Source of the DNA: UBA4733 sp036734945 | GTDB lineage: Bacteria > Chloroflexota > UBA4733 | DNA: 64,000 bases | Direction of reading: 5' to 3' | NCBI GenBank assembly: GCA_036734945.1 | Contig: DAIMXP010000026.1 | Coordinates: 6,415 to 70,414, forward strand | Shown: in pieces, positions 17,084-25,499 of the stretch | How positions within the stretch are numbered: position 1 is the stretch's first letter | Layout of the letters: every line of letters begins with the position of its first letter | The notes under the pieces: model-generated | Database searches by the model: none | The model's input: the letters and a program-made list of their open reading frames with translations, nothing else | Told to the model about the DNA's origin: nothing | Position numbers and translations under genes: made by a program

Positions 17084-17473
17084 ATGGCGATGTCCCTGAC
17101 CGAGATGGTCATTCGCGGCCTGGTGGCCGATTACAATGTTGCCTGCAGCGTCTGCGGCACGCGCTTCCGTCGCTCCGGCATGCGCGTCGTGCGTCGTGAA
17201 GACGACGTCTGGCAGATCAGCGCGCGCTGCCCAAGTTGCGAGAAGATCACCCTGCTCATGGTCAAGCTGGATGCCGCCGGCATCGTGTCGGATATCGAAC
17301 TGAGCCGCACGGAACAAGAGCGCTTCGCGGGCGTGCCGGCAATCAATGCGGATGACGTGCTGGACCTTTCCGGGTTCCTGGCGACGTTTGATGGTGACTT
17401 CAAGGCCTTTTTTGCCCAGTACGATCCACCACCGGCAGCGGCGGAACAGGCCGAAGGGGAACTCGCGCCGTAA
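17084..17473 (+). CDS. Conserved hypothetical zinc-ribbon protein
   Basis: A 129-residue protein with CSVC and CPSC knuckles about 30 residues apart in the first half, separated by a strand-rich RVVRREDDVWQISA segment. The second half is acidic and ends in a low-complexity Ala/Glu/Pro tail. I do not recognise a function; a small metal-binding RNA- or protein-interaction module is possible. ATG 17084 has GAGG just upstream. It sits between the BFN nuclease and a dehydrogenase on the same strand. Confidence 0.65.
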   Translation: MAMSLTEMVIRGLVADYNVACSVCGTRFRRSGMRVVRREDDVWQISARCPSCEKITLLMVKLDAAGIVSDIELSRTEQERFAGVPAINADDVLDLSGFLATFDGDFKAFFAQYDPPPAAAEQAEGELAP

Positions 17474-17511
17474 CGGCAGCGGCGGGGCAGTTTCCACGCT
17501 GGCTCACTTCC

Positions 17512-18498
17512 ATGGCAACTGAGGCTCGCATAGGCATAAAGGGGGAACGATCCTTGCGTCTGCTCCTCTACCCCGACCCTGGGCCGCGCTGGCGAGCGGC
17601 GCTTGCCGGCGCGGCGCCTGGCGTGGAGGTGTTGCTGGCGAGCGATGTAGCCGAGGCCATTCAATTGATCGCTCAGGCCGATGCGCTCTATGGCAACCTG
17701 ACCCCTGCCATGTTGCAGGCAGCCCGGCGGTTGCGCTGGGTCCAGACCCCGATGGCGGGGCTGGAGCGCTATATGTTCCCGGAACTGGTGGTAAGCTCGC
17801 TCACGCTCACCAACGCGCGCGGCATCTACAGCGATGTCATCGCCGACCACGTGTTTGCCTACGTCCTGGCGTTCGCTCGCGACCTACCGCGTCTCCTGCG
17901 GGCCCAGCAGGAGCGGCGTTGGCTACCGGAGTCGCAAGTGCTGACCTTTCAACTGCAAGGGCTGACCGCCGGTATCGTCGGCTTCGGCGGCATCGGCTCG
18001 GAGGTAGCACGGCGCGCACAGGTGGTCGGCATGGCCGTGCTGGCGGTTGACCCCGCGCCACACTCTGAGGTGGAAGGCGTCGTTGTCTGGGGACCAGAGC
18101 GTCTGGACAACCTGCTGGCCGAGTCGGACTTCGTCATCGTCTGCGCCCCGGAGACTCCAGAGACGCTGGGTCTGTTCAACGCCGAGCGCTTTGCCAAAAT
18201 GAAGCGCGGCGCTCGCTTCATCAACATTGGGCGCGGCCGCGTGGTGCAACTGAACGCCTTGACGGAAGCCTTGCAGCGTGGCCACCTGGCCGGAGCAGCC
18301 CTCGACGTGTACGAGACGGAGCCGTTGCCGCCGAACCATCCGCTGTGGGACCTGGAGAACGTGCTCCTTACGCCCCACAGCGCCGCCTATGCAGTGCCGG
18401 CTGAGGAGCGGCGGCTGGCGTTGGTCGTGGAGAACATCCGGCGTTTCGTGGCAGGGGAGCCGCTGCGCAACGTGGTGGTGAAAGAGCGCTGGAGCTGA
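17512..18498 (+). CDS. D-2-hydroxyacid dehydrogenase (NAD-binding)
   Basis: A 328-residue oxidoreductase. The Rossmann motif VGFGGIGSEVARRA is near residues 160-173. The catalytic Arg lies in INIGRGRVV, the Glu in DVYETEPLP and the His in LLTPHSAA. These enzymes reduce 2-ketoacids to D-2-hydroxyacids or act on phosphoglycerate-like substrates; the substrate is not evident here. ATG 17512 is used; TTG 17553, with GGGGG upstream, would remove a charged 13-residue N-terminus. It converges on the Gfo/Idh gene at 18523. Confidence 0.9.
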   Translation: MATEARIGIKGERSLRLLLYPDPGPRWRAALAGAAPGVEVLLASDVAEAIQLIAQADALYGNLTPAMLQAARRLRWVQTPMAGLERYMFPELVVSSLTLTNARGIYSDVIADHVFAYVLAFARDLPRLLRAQQERRWLPESQVLTFQLQGLTAGIVGFGGIGSEVARRAQVVGMAVLAVDPAPHSEVEGVVVWGPERLDNLLAESDFVIVCAPETPETLGLFNAERFAKMKRGARFINIGRGRVVQLNALTEALQRGHLAGAALDVYETEPLPPNHPLWDLENVLLTPHSAAYAVPAEERRLALVVENIRRFVAGEPLRNVVVKERWS

Positions 18499-18522
18499 GC
18501 GGCGTTCGGTTCCGACCGGTCG

Positions 18523-19668
18523 TCACGCTAGTGCCGGCACGTCCACCCAGCGCCGTTCCTGCCAGGATTGGCGGCCGAGCTCAGCCAGTTGCACGCCTTT
18601 GGCGCCTTCCATGAGGTCCCAGGGGAACGGTGTGCCGCTGACGACGTGGCGCAGGAAGAGTTCCCACTGCACTTTGAAGGCGTTGTCGGGTTCCAGGATG
18701 TCCGGTACCTCCAGCCACTGGTCGCGGAAGCGCAGCGGGTTGGCGATGTCCGGGTTCCAGATCGCCTTCGGCGTGTTGACGCGGTGCTGGGTCCGGCAAT
18801 CGCGCAAGCCGGCCACGGCGCTGCCCTCGGTGCCGTCGACATGGATCGTCAGTAGTTCGTCGCGGTAGACGCGCACGCACCAGGACGAGTTGAACTGGGC
18901 GACAGCGCCGCCGGCCAGCGCGAAGGTTGCATAGGCGGCGTCCTCGGCGGTGCAGGTGTAGGGCTGGCCTTGCTCGTCCAGCCGTTGCTCAATGTGTCGA
19001 ACGCCCAGGCAGGAGACCGCCTGCACGGGGGCGATGATCTCGTCCAGCACGTAGCGCCAGTGGGCGAACATGTCCAGGATGATGCCGCCGCCTTCGTCGG
19101 CCTTGTAGTTCCAGGAGGGCCGTTGGACCGGCTGGGCATCCTCCAGCACCCAGTAGCCGAACTCGCCGCGCACGGCGATGATGCGGCCGAAGAAGCCGCT
19201 CGCCACCAACCGGCGTAACTTGATCAGGCCCGGCAAGAACAGCTTGTCCTGCACCACACCGTTCTTGACGCCGGCTTTTCGGGCCAGGCGGGCGAGATCA
19301 ACGGCCGTTGCCAGGCTCGTGGCGATCGGTTTCTCACAGTAGATGTGCTTGCCGGCGGCAATGGCGGCCCGTAGCCCCTGTTCGCGCAGGCTGGTGGTCT
19401 GCGCGTCGAAGTAGAGCGTGTCATCGGGATTGGCCAGGCAGGCAGCGAGGTCGGTGCTCCAGCGGCTGATGCCGTGCTCTCTGGCGAGCGCCTCCAGGCG
19501 GCCGGCGTTGCGCCCGACCAGGATCGGGTCGGGCATAATCGTGCTGCCGTCGGGCAGTTGGACGCCTCCCTGCTGGCGAATGGCGAGAATTGAGCGGATC
19601 AGGTGCTGGCGGGTGCCCATCCGACCGGTCACGCCGTTCATGATGATGCCGATGCGTTGACTGGTCAT
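18523..19668 (-). CDS. Gfo/Idh/MocA family oxidoreductase
   Basis: A 381-residue NAD(P)-dependent sugar or inositol oxidoreductase. The nucleotide-binding start is NGVTGRMGTRQHLIRSI (about 11-27), a variant subgroup, and the active-site Lys lies in IYCEKPIAT. The C-terminal alpha/beta substrate domain carries EGGGIILDMFAHWRYVLD. The product probably oxidises a cyclitol or sugar acid. The start codon overlaps the stop codon of the GntR gene (19665-19668), so regulator and enzyme are one coupled unit. Confidence 0.9.
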   Translation of the reverse strand: MTSQRIGIIMNGVTGRMGTRQHLIRSILAIRQQGGVQLPDGSTIMPDPILVGRNAGRLEALAREHGISRWSTDLAACLANPDDTLYFDAQTTSLREQGLRAAIAAGKHIYCEKPIATSLATAVDLARLARKAGVKNGVVQDKLFLPGLIKLRRLVASGFFGRIIAVRGEFGYWVLEDAQPVQRPSWNYKADEGGGIILDMFAHWRYVLDEIIAPVQAVSCLGVRHIEQRLDEQGQPYTCTAEDAAYATFALAGGAVAQFNSSWCVRVYRDELLTIHVDGTEGSAVAGLRDCRTQHRVNTPKAIWNPDIANPLRFRDQWLEVPDILEPDNAFKVQWELFLRHVVSGTPFPWDLMEGAKGVQLAELGRQSWQERRWVDVPALA

Positions 19669-20402
19669 CGCTGATCCTTTTCTGAGGGGGCAGTGGCGGC
19701 GCCGTCCGCCGGCATATAGGAGAGGTAGGCCGCCAGCGCCTCCTGGTTGTGGAGGCGCGCGAGGGCTTCCAGGGCGGGCAAGTCGCGCCCTTCCAGGGCT
19801 GCGACGATGGCGTGATGCTGCTGCTGCGAGCGCGCGATACGCCGAACGAGCACCCCGTCAAAGTAAAAGCGGCGGATCCGGTCCCAGGCGCTGAACGCCC
19901 GGCCAGTCACCTCCAACAGCAGCGGCATAGCGGTGGTACGGGCAATGCCGACATGAAAGTCGGTATTCAGGTCGCCCCAGCGTTGATGATCGATCTCTGC
20001 CACTGCGGCATCCAACTGATCGACCAGATCGCTGAGCAGCAACAGGTCATCGGCAGTCATACGCTCGGCGGCGGTGCGCATGGCGACGGTTTCGATACCC
20101 TCCATCACGGTAAAGGTGTCAATGACAGACGAGCGAGAGATAGGGGCGACCACTGCGCCGACGTGCGGCACACTGTCGATCAGTCCCTCCGACTGCAGCA
20201 GTTGCAGCGCTTCACGCACGGGGATCAGACTCATGCCGAGCTGGCGGGCGATTTCATCGATTATCAGGCGCTTGCCCGGCGGCAGCTCGCAGCGCATGAT
20301 CGCCTGACGCAGCACCTGATAGGCGAATTGCTGCTTGGTCTGAAAGCTGTGCCCGCCGGTGGAGAGTTGCACCGGCGGCAGGGCACGATCTACTACACGC
20401 AC
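19665..20402 (-). CDS. GntR-family regulator, FadR/FCD subgroup
   Basis: An N-terminal winged helix (YQVLRQAIMRCELPPGKRL, then DEIARQLGMSLIPVREALQL) is followed by an FCD ligand domain with histidines in DFHVGIAR and HHAIVAALEGRD that can bind a metal. An upstream in-frame ATG at 20453 lies inside the -10 element of the apparent promoter. I therefore choose GTG 20402, which has GGAG seven bases upstream and gives a 245-residue protein. Such regulators respond to organic or sugar acids. It overlaps the downstream Gfo/Idh gene by four bases and probably controls it. Confidence 0.88.
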   Translation of the reverse strand: MRVVDRALPPVQLSTGGHSFQTKQQFAYQVLRQAIMRCELPPGKRLIIDEIARQLGMSLIPVREALQLLQSEGLIDSVPHVGAVVAPISRSSVIDTFTVMEGIETVAMRTAAERMTADDLLLLSDLVDQLDAAVAEIDHQRWGDLNTDFHVGIARTTAMPLLLEVTGRAFSAWDRIRRFYFDGVLVRRIARSQQQHHAIVAALEGRDLPALEALARLHNQEALAAYLSYMPADGAATAPSEKDQR

Positions 20403-20448
20403 AGCATCACTCCGTCGTCTCTCCCGCAGCCATCCGGTGGTCCGGGCG

Positions 20449-20477
20449 ATCATATATTATCACGGATGCCGGCGCAA
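20449..20477 (-). promoter_or_regulatory. Promoter of the GntR-oxidoreductase unit
   Basis: On the minus strand, TTGCGC (20477-20472), a 17-base spacer and TATGAT (20454-20449) form a plausible sigma-70 promoter. The -10 hexamer contains the ATG of the longest reading frame, which argues for the downstream GTG start at 20402. Confidence 0.55.
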
Positions 20478-20505
20478 TGCGCAGTCGGGGCCCGCCACTT
20501 TGCCT

Positions 20506-21444
20506 TTACCCGCCGGAGGCGAGCGGCAGGGGGGTGGGGGAGAAAGCGGACGTCAGATCGGTGTTTGGTAACTGGGCTGGGCGGGCCAGCCAGTTGGGCT
20601 GGCTGGGGGCGTATTGCGCGAAATAGGCGCTGCCCGACGCCTCGGCGGACAGGTCGGTCGGCACCCCCTTGTCTTCGATGATCGCCTTCAGGTAGTCGCC
20701 GAAGAGGACGCCTTGCGTGCAGGCGCAGCTCTCGTCGAACATCATGACGCCGCGCTGGAAGCGCAAGTACACAAAGTTGTGGTTGTTGGGGTCATAGGCC
20801 GGCGCGCTGGTCGGCAGGCCCCACACTTCCAGTTGGACGAGAGGCAGCAGCGCCAGCACCTGCGGGCTGGAAGCTGCTTGACCCGGAAACGCCGCTTCGG
20901 GGGTGACGGTCCCAAAGTAGGTCCTGGCAAAGGCGACGGGCAGCTCGTTCCAGGTGTCCGTCGCGTAGGAGCGTATGAAGCTGATGGCTTCGGCCCCATA
21001 GTTCGGGTCCGTCGGGTTAGGCGCGGCGGCGATAATCTGCGGATCAGGGGCCGGAAAGGCGGAGAAGTTGAACGTCGTGTAGGGCATCAGGCCGCTATCG
21101 AGCAGGTTCAACAGGTGTACACTGCCGTCGGGCCAGAGTTGCATCACCTGACGCTGGAAAAACTGGGTCCGGTAGCCCGTGAGCTCGAAAGTCCGGCTGG
21201 TCGGGTAGCCGAACGTCGTGACGCCGCCGCGCCGTTGGAAGTAATTCCAGAAGGCGTCTTCGTCGATGCGGAACCCGGTCTGCCTGAAGTAACGGGGCGG
21301 GCCAAACGGCGGAGGCGGGCAAGGGGAGATATAGACGGGGCAGGGGGTGATCGGCGTGGAGGCAGCAAAGGTCGGCGTTGCTCCAAGGAGCATGATGGCA
21401 GTTGCCCCCAGTGTCAGGGCTACTCGTAACGTCCGAAGTGTCAT
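20506..21444 (-). CDS. Secreted protein with Chloroflexota-type FGYP/QYF domain
   Basis: A 312-residue protein. It has a Sec signal peptide (hydrophobic core after MTLRTLR, cleavage near TFA-AS) and a short Pro/Cys-rich linker. The domain that follows has FWNYFQRRGGVTTFGYPTSR then FQRQVMQLWPDGSV. This wall-associated module recurs in many Chloroflexota exoproteins; I know of no function. Two cysteines in CAC and two near CPVYISPC could form disulfides. It overlaps the thiO stop codon/start region by four bases (21441-21444), so it is translated as the last gene of the thiamin unit. Confidence 0.75.
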   Translation of the reverse strand: MTLRTLRVALTLGATAIMLLGATPTFAASTPITPCPVYISPCPPPPFGPPRYFRQTGFRIDEDAFWNYFQRRGGVTTFGYPTSRTFELTGYRTQFFQRQVMQLWPDGSVHLLNLLDSGLMPYTTFNFSAFPAPDPQIIAAAPNPTDPNYGAEAISFIRSYATDTWNELPVAFARTYFGTVTPEAAFPGQAASSPQVLALLPLVQLEVWGLPTSAPAYDPNNHNFVYLRFQRGVMMFDESCACTQGVLFGDYLKAIIEDKGVPTDLSAEASGSAYFAQYAPSQPNWLARPAQLPNTDLTSAFSPTPLPLASGG

Positions 21445-22595
21445 GGCGCCTCCAGCCTGTGCGGCGAATAGGGAGCGAGGTCCCAGCTTGGTGCCTTGTT
21501 CAGCAGCATTTCCGTCACTACCGTACCGGTTAACGGACCAAGAAGAACGCCGTTACGGAAGTGGGCAGTGGCCAGCAACAGGTTGCGGCAGTCGGGCGCC
21601 CAGCCGATCACCGGCAGGCGATCGAGGACCGCCGGACGTAAGCCGCTCCACTGCGTCTCCACCGTCAGCTTGCCCAGTTCGGGCAGCAGGTTGGTGGCGC
21701 CCAGGGCGAGCTGCAGGAGACCGGAAAGGGTAGGGCGGCGATCGTAGCCCGCCCTTTCTTCTGTCGCGCCAACAATTACCTGGCCATCCGCCTTCGGCGC
21801 GACATAACACTCACCGGACCAGAGAATGTGGCGGGGAGTGTGCATGAGGCCACGCAGCGCGATGATCTGGCCTTTGATCGGTTCCACCGGGAGGTGGACG
21901 CCCGCCGTTGCTGCCAGGATGCCGCTCCAGGCGCCGGCGGCCAGGACCACCGTCCCTGCCAGCAGCACGCCGTCGCTGGTCTGGACGCCGCTGATGCGGT
22001 CGCCATTGCTGCGGAGGGCATTGGCGGGCAACCCCTCCCGAAACGCAGCGCCCCGGCGGATGGCGGCGGTGGCGAGGGCCTGCACCAGGCGAGGGCTGCG
22101 CACCTGGCTTTCCTCCGGCAGCCACAGCGCGCCGACCAGGCGTTGACCGGCAGCGCCGGCAAAGGCAGGTTCTCGAAGGGCAACCTGCTGCGGGTCCAGC
22201 CATTCGGCGGCGAGCCCCCGCCTCTGCTGCCAGAGCGCGCGCCCCCGCAGGTCGAGGGCTTCACGCTCCTCCAGCGCCAGCCGCAGGATGCCGGTGCGTC
22301 GGAACTCCACGTCCAGGCCGGCTTCTTCCAACAACTGGGGCGCCAGCCGGGCGTGGGCCGCCCGGCCAGCCAGGCCAAAGTCAAAAAACTCGTCCGGCTG
22401 GTGTGCCTCCACCTGCGGGGCGAGCATACCGGCCGCTGCGCCGGACGCGCCGGCGCCGATGCGCTCCGCGTCGATGACGGTGACGCGCAAGCCGGCAGAC
22501 GCCGCAGCATAGGCAATGGCGCAGCCTATGACCCCACCGCCTACCACGAGAACATCGGGAATGGCAGTGGCGACGCGGGGCGGCACAGCGGTCAA
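21441..22595 (-). CDS. thiO: Glycine oxidase ThiO (FAD-dependent)
   Basis: ThiO oxidises glycine to dehydroglycine, the carbon-nitrogen donor for the thiazole ring of thiamin. The 384-residue protein has an FAD-binding VVGGGVIGCAIA near residue 17, a GASGAAAGMLAPQVEAH block, VEPIKGQIIAL, and a C-terminal RPVLDRLPVIG-like segment (GLRPAVLDRLPVIGWAP) with FRNGVLLGPLTG. This matches DAAO-family ThiO rather than generic oxidases. It overlaps the ThiS-ThiG gene by four bases (22592-22595), which supports the assignment. Confidence 0.93.
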   Translation of the reverse strand: MTAVPPRVATAIPDVLVVGGGVIGCAIAYAAASAGLRVTVIDAERIGAGASGAAAGMLAPQVEAHQPDEFFDFGLAGRAAHARLAPQLLEEAGLDVEFRRTGILRLALEEREALDLRGRALWQQRRGLAAEWLDPQQVALREPAFAGAAGQRLVGALWLPEESQVRSPRLVQALATAAIRRGAAFREGLPANALRSNGDRISGVQTSDGVLLAGTVVLAAGAWSGILAATAGVHLPVEPIKGQIIALRGLMHTPRHILWSGECYVAPKADGQVIVGATEERAGYDRRPTLSGLLQLALGATNLLPELGKLTVETQWSGLRPAVLDRLPVIGWAPDCRNLLLATAHFRNGVLLGPLTGTVVTEMLLNKAPSWDLAPYSPHRLEAP

Positions 22596-23650
22596 TGGCC
22601 GGCGACGGCGGCAGTAGCAGGCTCGGCGGGCTGAAGCCTGGCCGGCGCGGCCACGATGCCGTCAGACGGACTTGACGGAACCGCGTAGTCCAGTCGGGGC
22701 ATGCGGCCGGCGCGGTAGGCGAGCCGGCCGGCGCAGACGGCCAGCCGCATGGCAGTTGCCATGCGTACCGGATCCTGGGCGCGGGAGATCGCTGTGTTCA
22801 CCATGCAGGCGGCCGCGCCGCATTCCATGGCGATCGTGGCGTCCGAAGGCGTGCCGATGCCGGCATCCACCACCACGGGTACGGTCAAGCGCTCCAGGAT
22901 GCGGCGCAGGCCGGCGATGTCTTGCATGCCCTGGCCGGAGCCGATCATGGCGGCCATCGGCATGACTGCCGCCGCTCCCGTCTCTTCCAGCCGGAGGGCC
23001 GTGACCAGATCGAGGCTGGTGTAGGGCAGCACCACAAAGCCATCGCTTACCAGTTGCCGGCAGGCCTCGACCGTTCCCGCCGGGTCGGGCCAGAGCGATC
23101 GCTCGTCGCCGATCACTTCCAGTTTGATCCAGTTGGTCCCCGTCACCTCGCGGGCCAGATGGGCCATGTAGACGGCCTGGCGCACCGTCGTCGCGCCAGC
23201 GGTGTTGGGGAGTAGGCGGTAACTGCTGGTCTCCAGCTCGTCCAGCAGGCCGCCGTCGGCGTTTTGGCCGTCCAGACCAAGGGCCCGAATGGATACCGTC
23301 ACTAACTCGGTCGCCGCCGCCGCCAGCGCCTGACGCAGCACCTGTGGCGACGGGAAGCGGCCGGTACCCAGGAAGAGCCGGGAGTCGAATTGCTGCCCGG
23401 CGATCAGCAACGGATCGTCGGCCGCTCCCGAACCACCCGAGACGGCTCGCACCACATCGACGCTATCGCCATCGCGCAGGATGGTCTGTGGCCAGCGGTC
23501 GCGGGGGATGATCTCGCCATTGAGGGCGATGGCAATGCGTGTCACCGGAACACTCAGCGTGGCCAGCACTTCCGGCAGCGCCATTGGGCGATCAAGCTGT
23601 CTGGTTTCGCGATTCACCGTCACGGTGAGCGGTCTAATGTCGGACATCAT
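22592..23650 (-). CDS. thiG: ThiS-ThiG fusion: sulfur carrier and thiazole synthase
   Basis: One 352-residue polypeptide joins a ThiS-like ubiquitin-fold carrier (about 1-72) to ThiG thiazole synthase (from about 80). The carrier ends in VSGG, so its diglycine is internal and followed directly by SGAADDPLLIAG. In separate ThiS the free C-terminal Gly is thiocarboxylated; here cleavage or another mechanism is needed. ThiG features are GTGRFPS, the Schiff-base Lys in NWIKLEVIGD and the GIGTPSDA phosphate loop. A TPP riboswitch lies upstream. ATG 23650 has GGAGA five bases ahead; a second ATG follows at once. Confidence 0.94.
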   Translation of the reverse strand: MMSDIRPLTVTVNRETRQLDRPMALPEVLATLSVPVTRIAIALNGEIIPRDRWPQTILRDGDSVDVVRAVSGGSGAADDPLLIAGQQFDSRLFLGTGRFPSPQVLRQALAAAATELVTVSIRALGLDGQNADGGLLDELETSSYRLLPNTAGATTVRQAVYMAHLAREVTGTNWIKLEVIGDERSLWPDPAGTVEACRQLVSDGFVVLPYTSLDLVTALRLEETGAAAVMPMAAMIGSGQGMQDIAGLRRILERLTVPVVVDAGIGTPSDATIAMECGAAACMVNTAISRAQDPVRMATAMRLAVCAGRLAYRAGRMPRLDYAVPSSPSDGIVAAPARLQPAEPATAAVAGH

Positions 23651-23781
23651 GCAAGTCTCCCCTGGTCAGATGGAACGTGAGCGCCAGGGGGAGAGGCAAA
23701 GGGAAGTGCCGTGGCCGACGATTCGGTCGTCAGCGCCAGCCCATGCGCGACTGTTGCAGGGCGACCCTGCGACGGCAACAA

Positions 23782-23880
23782 GTGCATCCCTCCGCCGGCA
23801 TTACCCGGATCAGGTCCAAAGGGTAGGCGGTTGCTCAATGCGAAAGCCGCCTTCTCAGCCGCGTGGGCACCCCCTGCGCG
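23782..23880 (-). promoter_or_regulatory. TPP riboswitch (THI element)
   Basis: Read on the minus strand, the leader contains GGGGGTGCC, CTGAGA after a short helix, and ACCTGATCCGGGTAATGCC followed by GGCGGAGGGATGC. These are the conserved cores of the TPP aptamer in the right order. About 130 bases of expression platform separate it from the ThiS-ThiG start. Binding of thiamin pyrophosphate should lower expression of ThiSG, ThiO and the secreted-protein gene. Edges are approximate. Confidence 0.93.
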
Positions 23881-23899
23881 TTTATTCGATTATTTTTAC

Positions 23900-23929
23900 A
23901 GTATACGGCAGGCGCCGCACCTACGGCAA
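23900..23929 (-). promoter_or_regulatory. Promoter of the thiamin unit
   Basis: On the minus strand TTGCCG (23929-23924), an 18-base spacer and TATACT (23905-23900) stand about 20 bases upstream of the riboswitch. The -35 hexamer lies within the last codons of the upstream response-regulator gene. Confidence 0.6.
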
Positions 23930-25387
23930 AGCCGGAACGTGGCCCTCGGCGTCGACCAGGGCAGTCCGCACTTCACCATCGCTGCGCTTGGCGGCGTACA
24001 GGGCGTCGTCGGCCATTCGCACCAGGTCGTTGGCGGTTGTGCCGTGGATGGGAAACGTCGCCACGCCAACCGAGCAAGAGAAGCGAACGTTGATCCCTTC
24101 GCCCAGATTGACGGCCGAGCTCATCACGCGTTGGCGGAGGCGCTCAGCGAGGCGACGGGCGGCGTCGGCTCCCGTTGCCGGCAGGAGCACGATGAACTCA
24201 TCACCGCCGTAGCGGGCCAGCGTGTCGTACTGGCGCAGGCCACTGCGCACCAACTCGCCGAAGCGGCGTAATGCCTCATCCCCCACCGGGTGGCCGTAGG
24301 AGTCGTTGTATTGCTTGAACTTGTTCAAATCCATCATCAGTACGGAGAGCGATTGGACGTCATTCTGGTCGCGCCCGCGTCGTTGCGCCCGACTGAGTTC
24401 CGCTTCCAGGGCGGTCTGAAAGAAGCGCATGTTGCGCAGCCCGGTGGAGCTGTCGGTGAGCGCAGCATCCTGCAACTGCTCGTAGAGGCGGGCGTTCTCG
24501 ATGGCAATGGCCAACTGGCTGGCCAGCCCCTGCACGACGTCCAGTGTTTGGGTACTGTAGGTCTGTGGCGTCTCGTAGCCGATCAAGAGGGCTCCCAGGC
24601 GCTCGCTGCCGCGCATGATCGTGGCCAGGACCAGCGATTGCAATTCGGCTTCGCCGATGGCCTCCAGCGGCAGGCTGGCCTGGCGCAGATCCTCCACGAC
24701 CAGCAGGCCGCGCGCATCGACCGGTAGCACGGCGTAGTGCGGATACAAGCGGCTGCTGATCCGGCGGGGCGCCTTGTTTCCCTTTACCTCCAGACCCCAG
24801 ATGCGACTGGGGTCCTGGTCGGGCGATGTCAGCCAGATGGCAGCTCGGTCGGCTCGGAACAGCCGGGGCAGCAGTTTCAGGGCGCCCTGCAGCACCGTCA
24901 CCCGGTCGCCCAGCGCGGTGAGGGCGTGGGCTGTGTCCAACAGAATGGCCGCCGCGCGGTTGGCCTGTTCCAGGGACAGGTTGCGAGCGGCAAGCGTCTG
25001 CTCCACCTGGCGCATGCGCAGCAGTGCCCGCACGCGGACGCGCAACTCGTCCAAATCAAACGGCTTGAGCAGGTAATCGTCGGCGCCGGCATTGAAGCCC
25101 CGCACCTTCTCGTCCCCCGATCCCAGGCCGGTCAGGATCAGCACGGGAACGTGGACGACTTGCACGCGTTGTAGTTCGCTGACCAATTCAAGGCCGTTAC
25201 CGTCGGGCAGCAACACGTCCAGGATGACGATATCCGGCGCTTGTTCGGCCGCGGCCAAACGGGCAGCGGCGACGCTGTGTACCGTGGTCACGGCGCCCAG
25301 GCCGGACAGCGCCAGTTCGACCAGCGTACAGAGGTCAGGGTCGTCTTCAATCACGAGGACCCTGAGGTCAAGCGACGGTGCGTCCAT
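23921..25387 (-). CDS. Response regulator with REC, GAF and GGDEF domains
   Basis: A 488-residue diguanylate cyclase under phosphorylation control. The REC domain (about 8-125) has acidic D15-D16, phospho-acceptor D57 in VILDVLLPD, T86 and K108 in LLKPF. A coiled linker and a GAF domain (about 150-310) follow. The GGDEF domain (about 325-470) has the intact RYGGDEF active site and an RQYD inhibitory-site motif five residues before it. It should make cyclic di-GMP and be feedback-inhibited. No partner kinase gene is adjacent. It shares strand and theme with the tandem-GGDEF gene upstream. Confidence 0.93.
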   Translation of the reverse strand: MDAPSLDLRVLVIEDDPDLCTLVELALSGLGAVTTVHSVAAARLAAAEQAPDIVILDVLLPDGNGLELVSELQRVQVVHVPVLILTGLGSGDEKVRGFNAGADDYLLKPFDLDELRVRVRALLRMRQVEQTLAARNLSLEQANRAAAILLDTAHALTALGDRVTVLQGALKLLPRLFRADRAAIWLTSPDQDPSRIWGLEVKGNKAPRRISSRLYPHYAVLPVDARGLLVVEDLRQASLPLEAIGEAELQSLVLATIMRGSERLGALLIGYETPQTYSTQTLDVVQGLASQLAIAIENARLYEQLQDAALTDSSTGLRNMRFFQTALEAELSRAQRRGRDQNDVQSLSVLMMDLNKFKQYNDSYGHPVGDEALRRFGELVRSGLRQYDTLARYGGDEFIVLLPATGADAARRLAERLRQRVMSSAVNLGEGINVRFSCSVGVATFPIHGTTANDLVRMADDALYAAKRSDGEVRTALVDAEGHVPALP

Positions 25388-25499
25388 CGTGGCGACCGCC
25401 TATTCCAACATCATCCGGAGCGACTCTGCACCGTGCCTACCGTTTCCGCAACCCAGGCCACACCGGGGTACCGCCAGGCGTATCGCCATTTGCTGCAGT

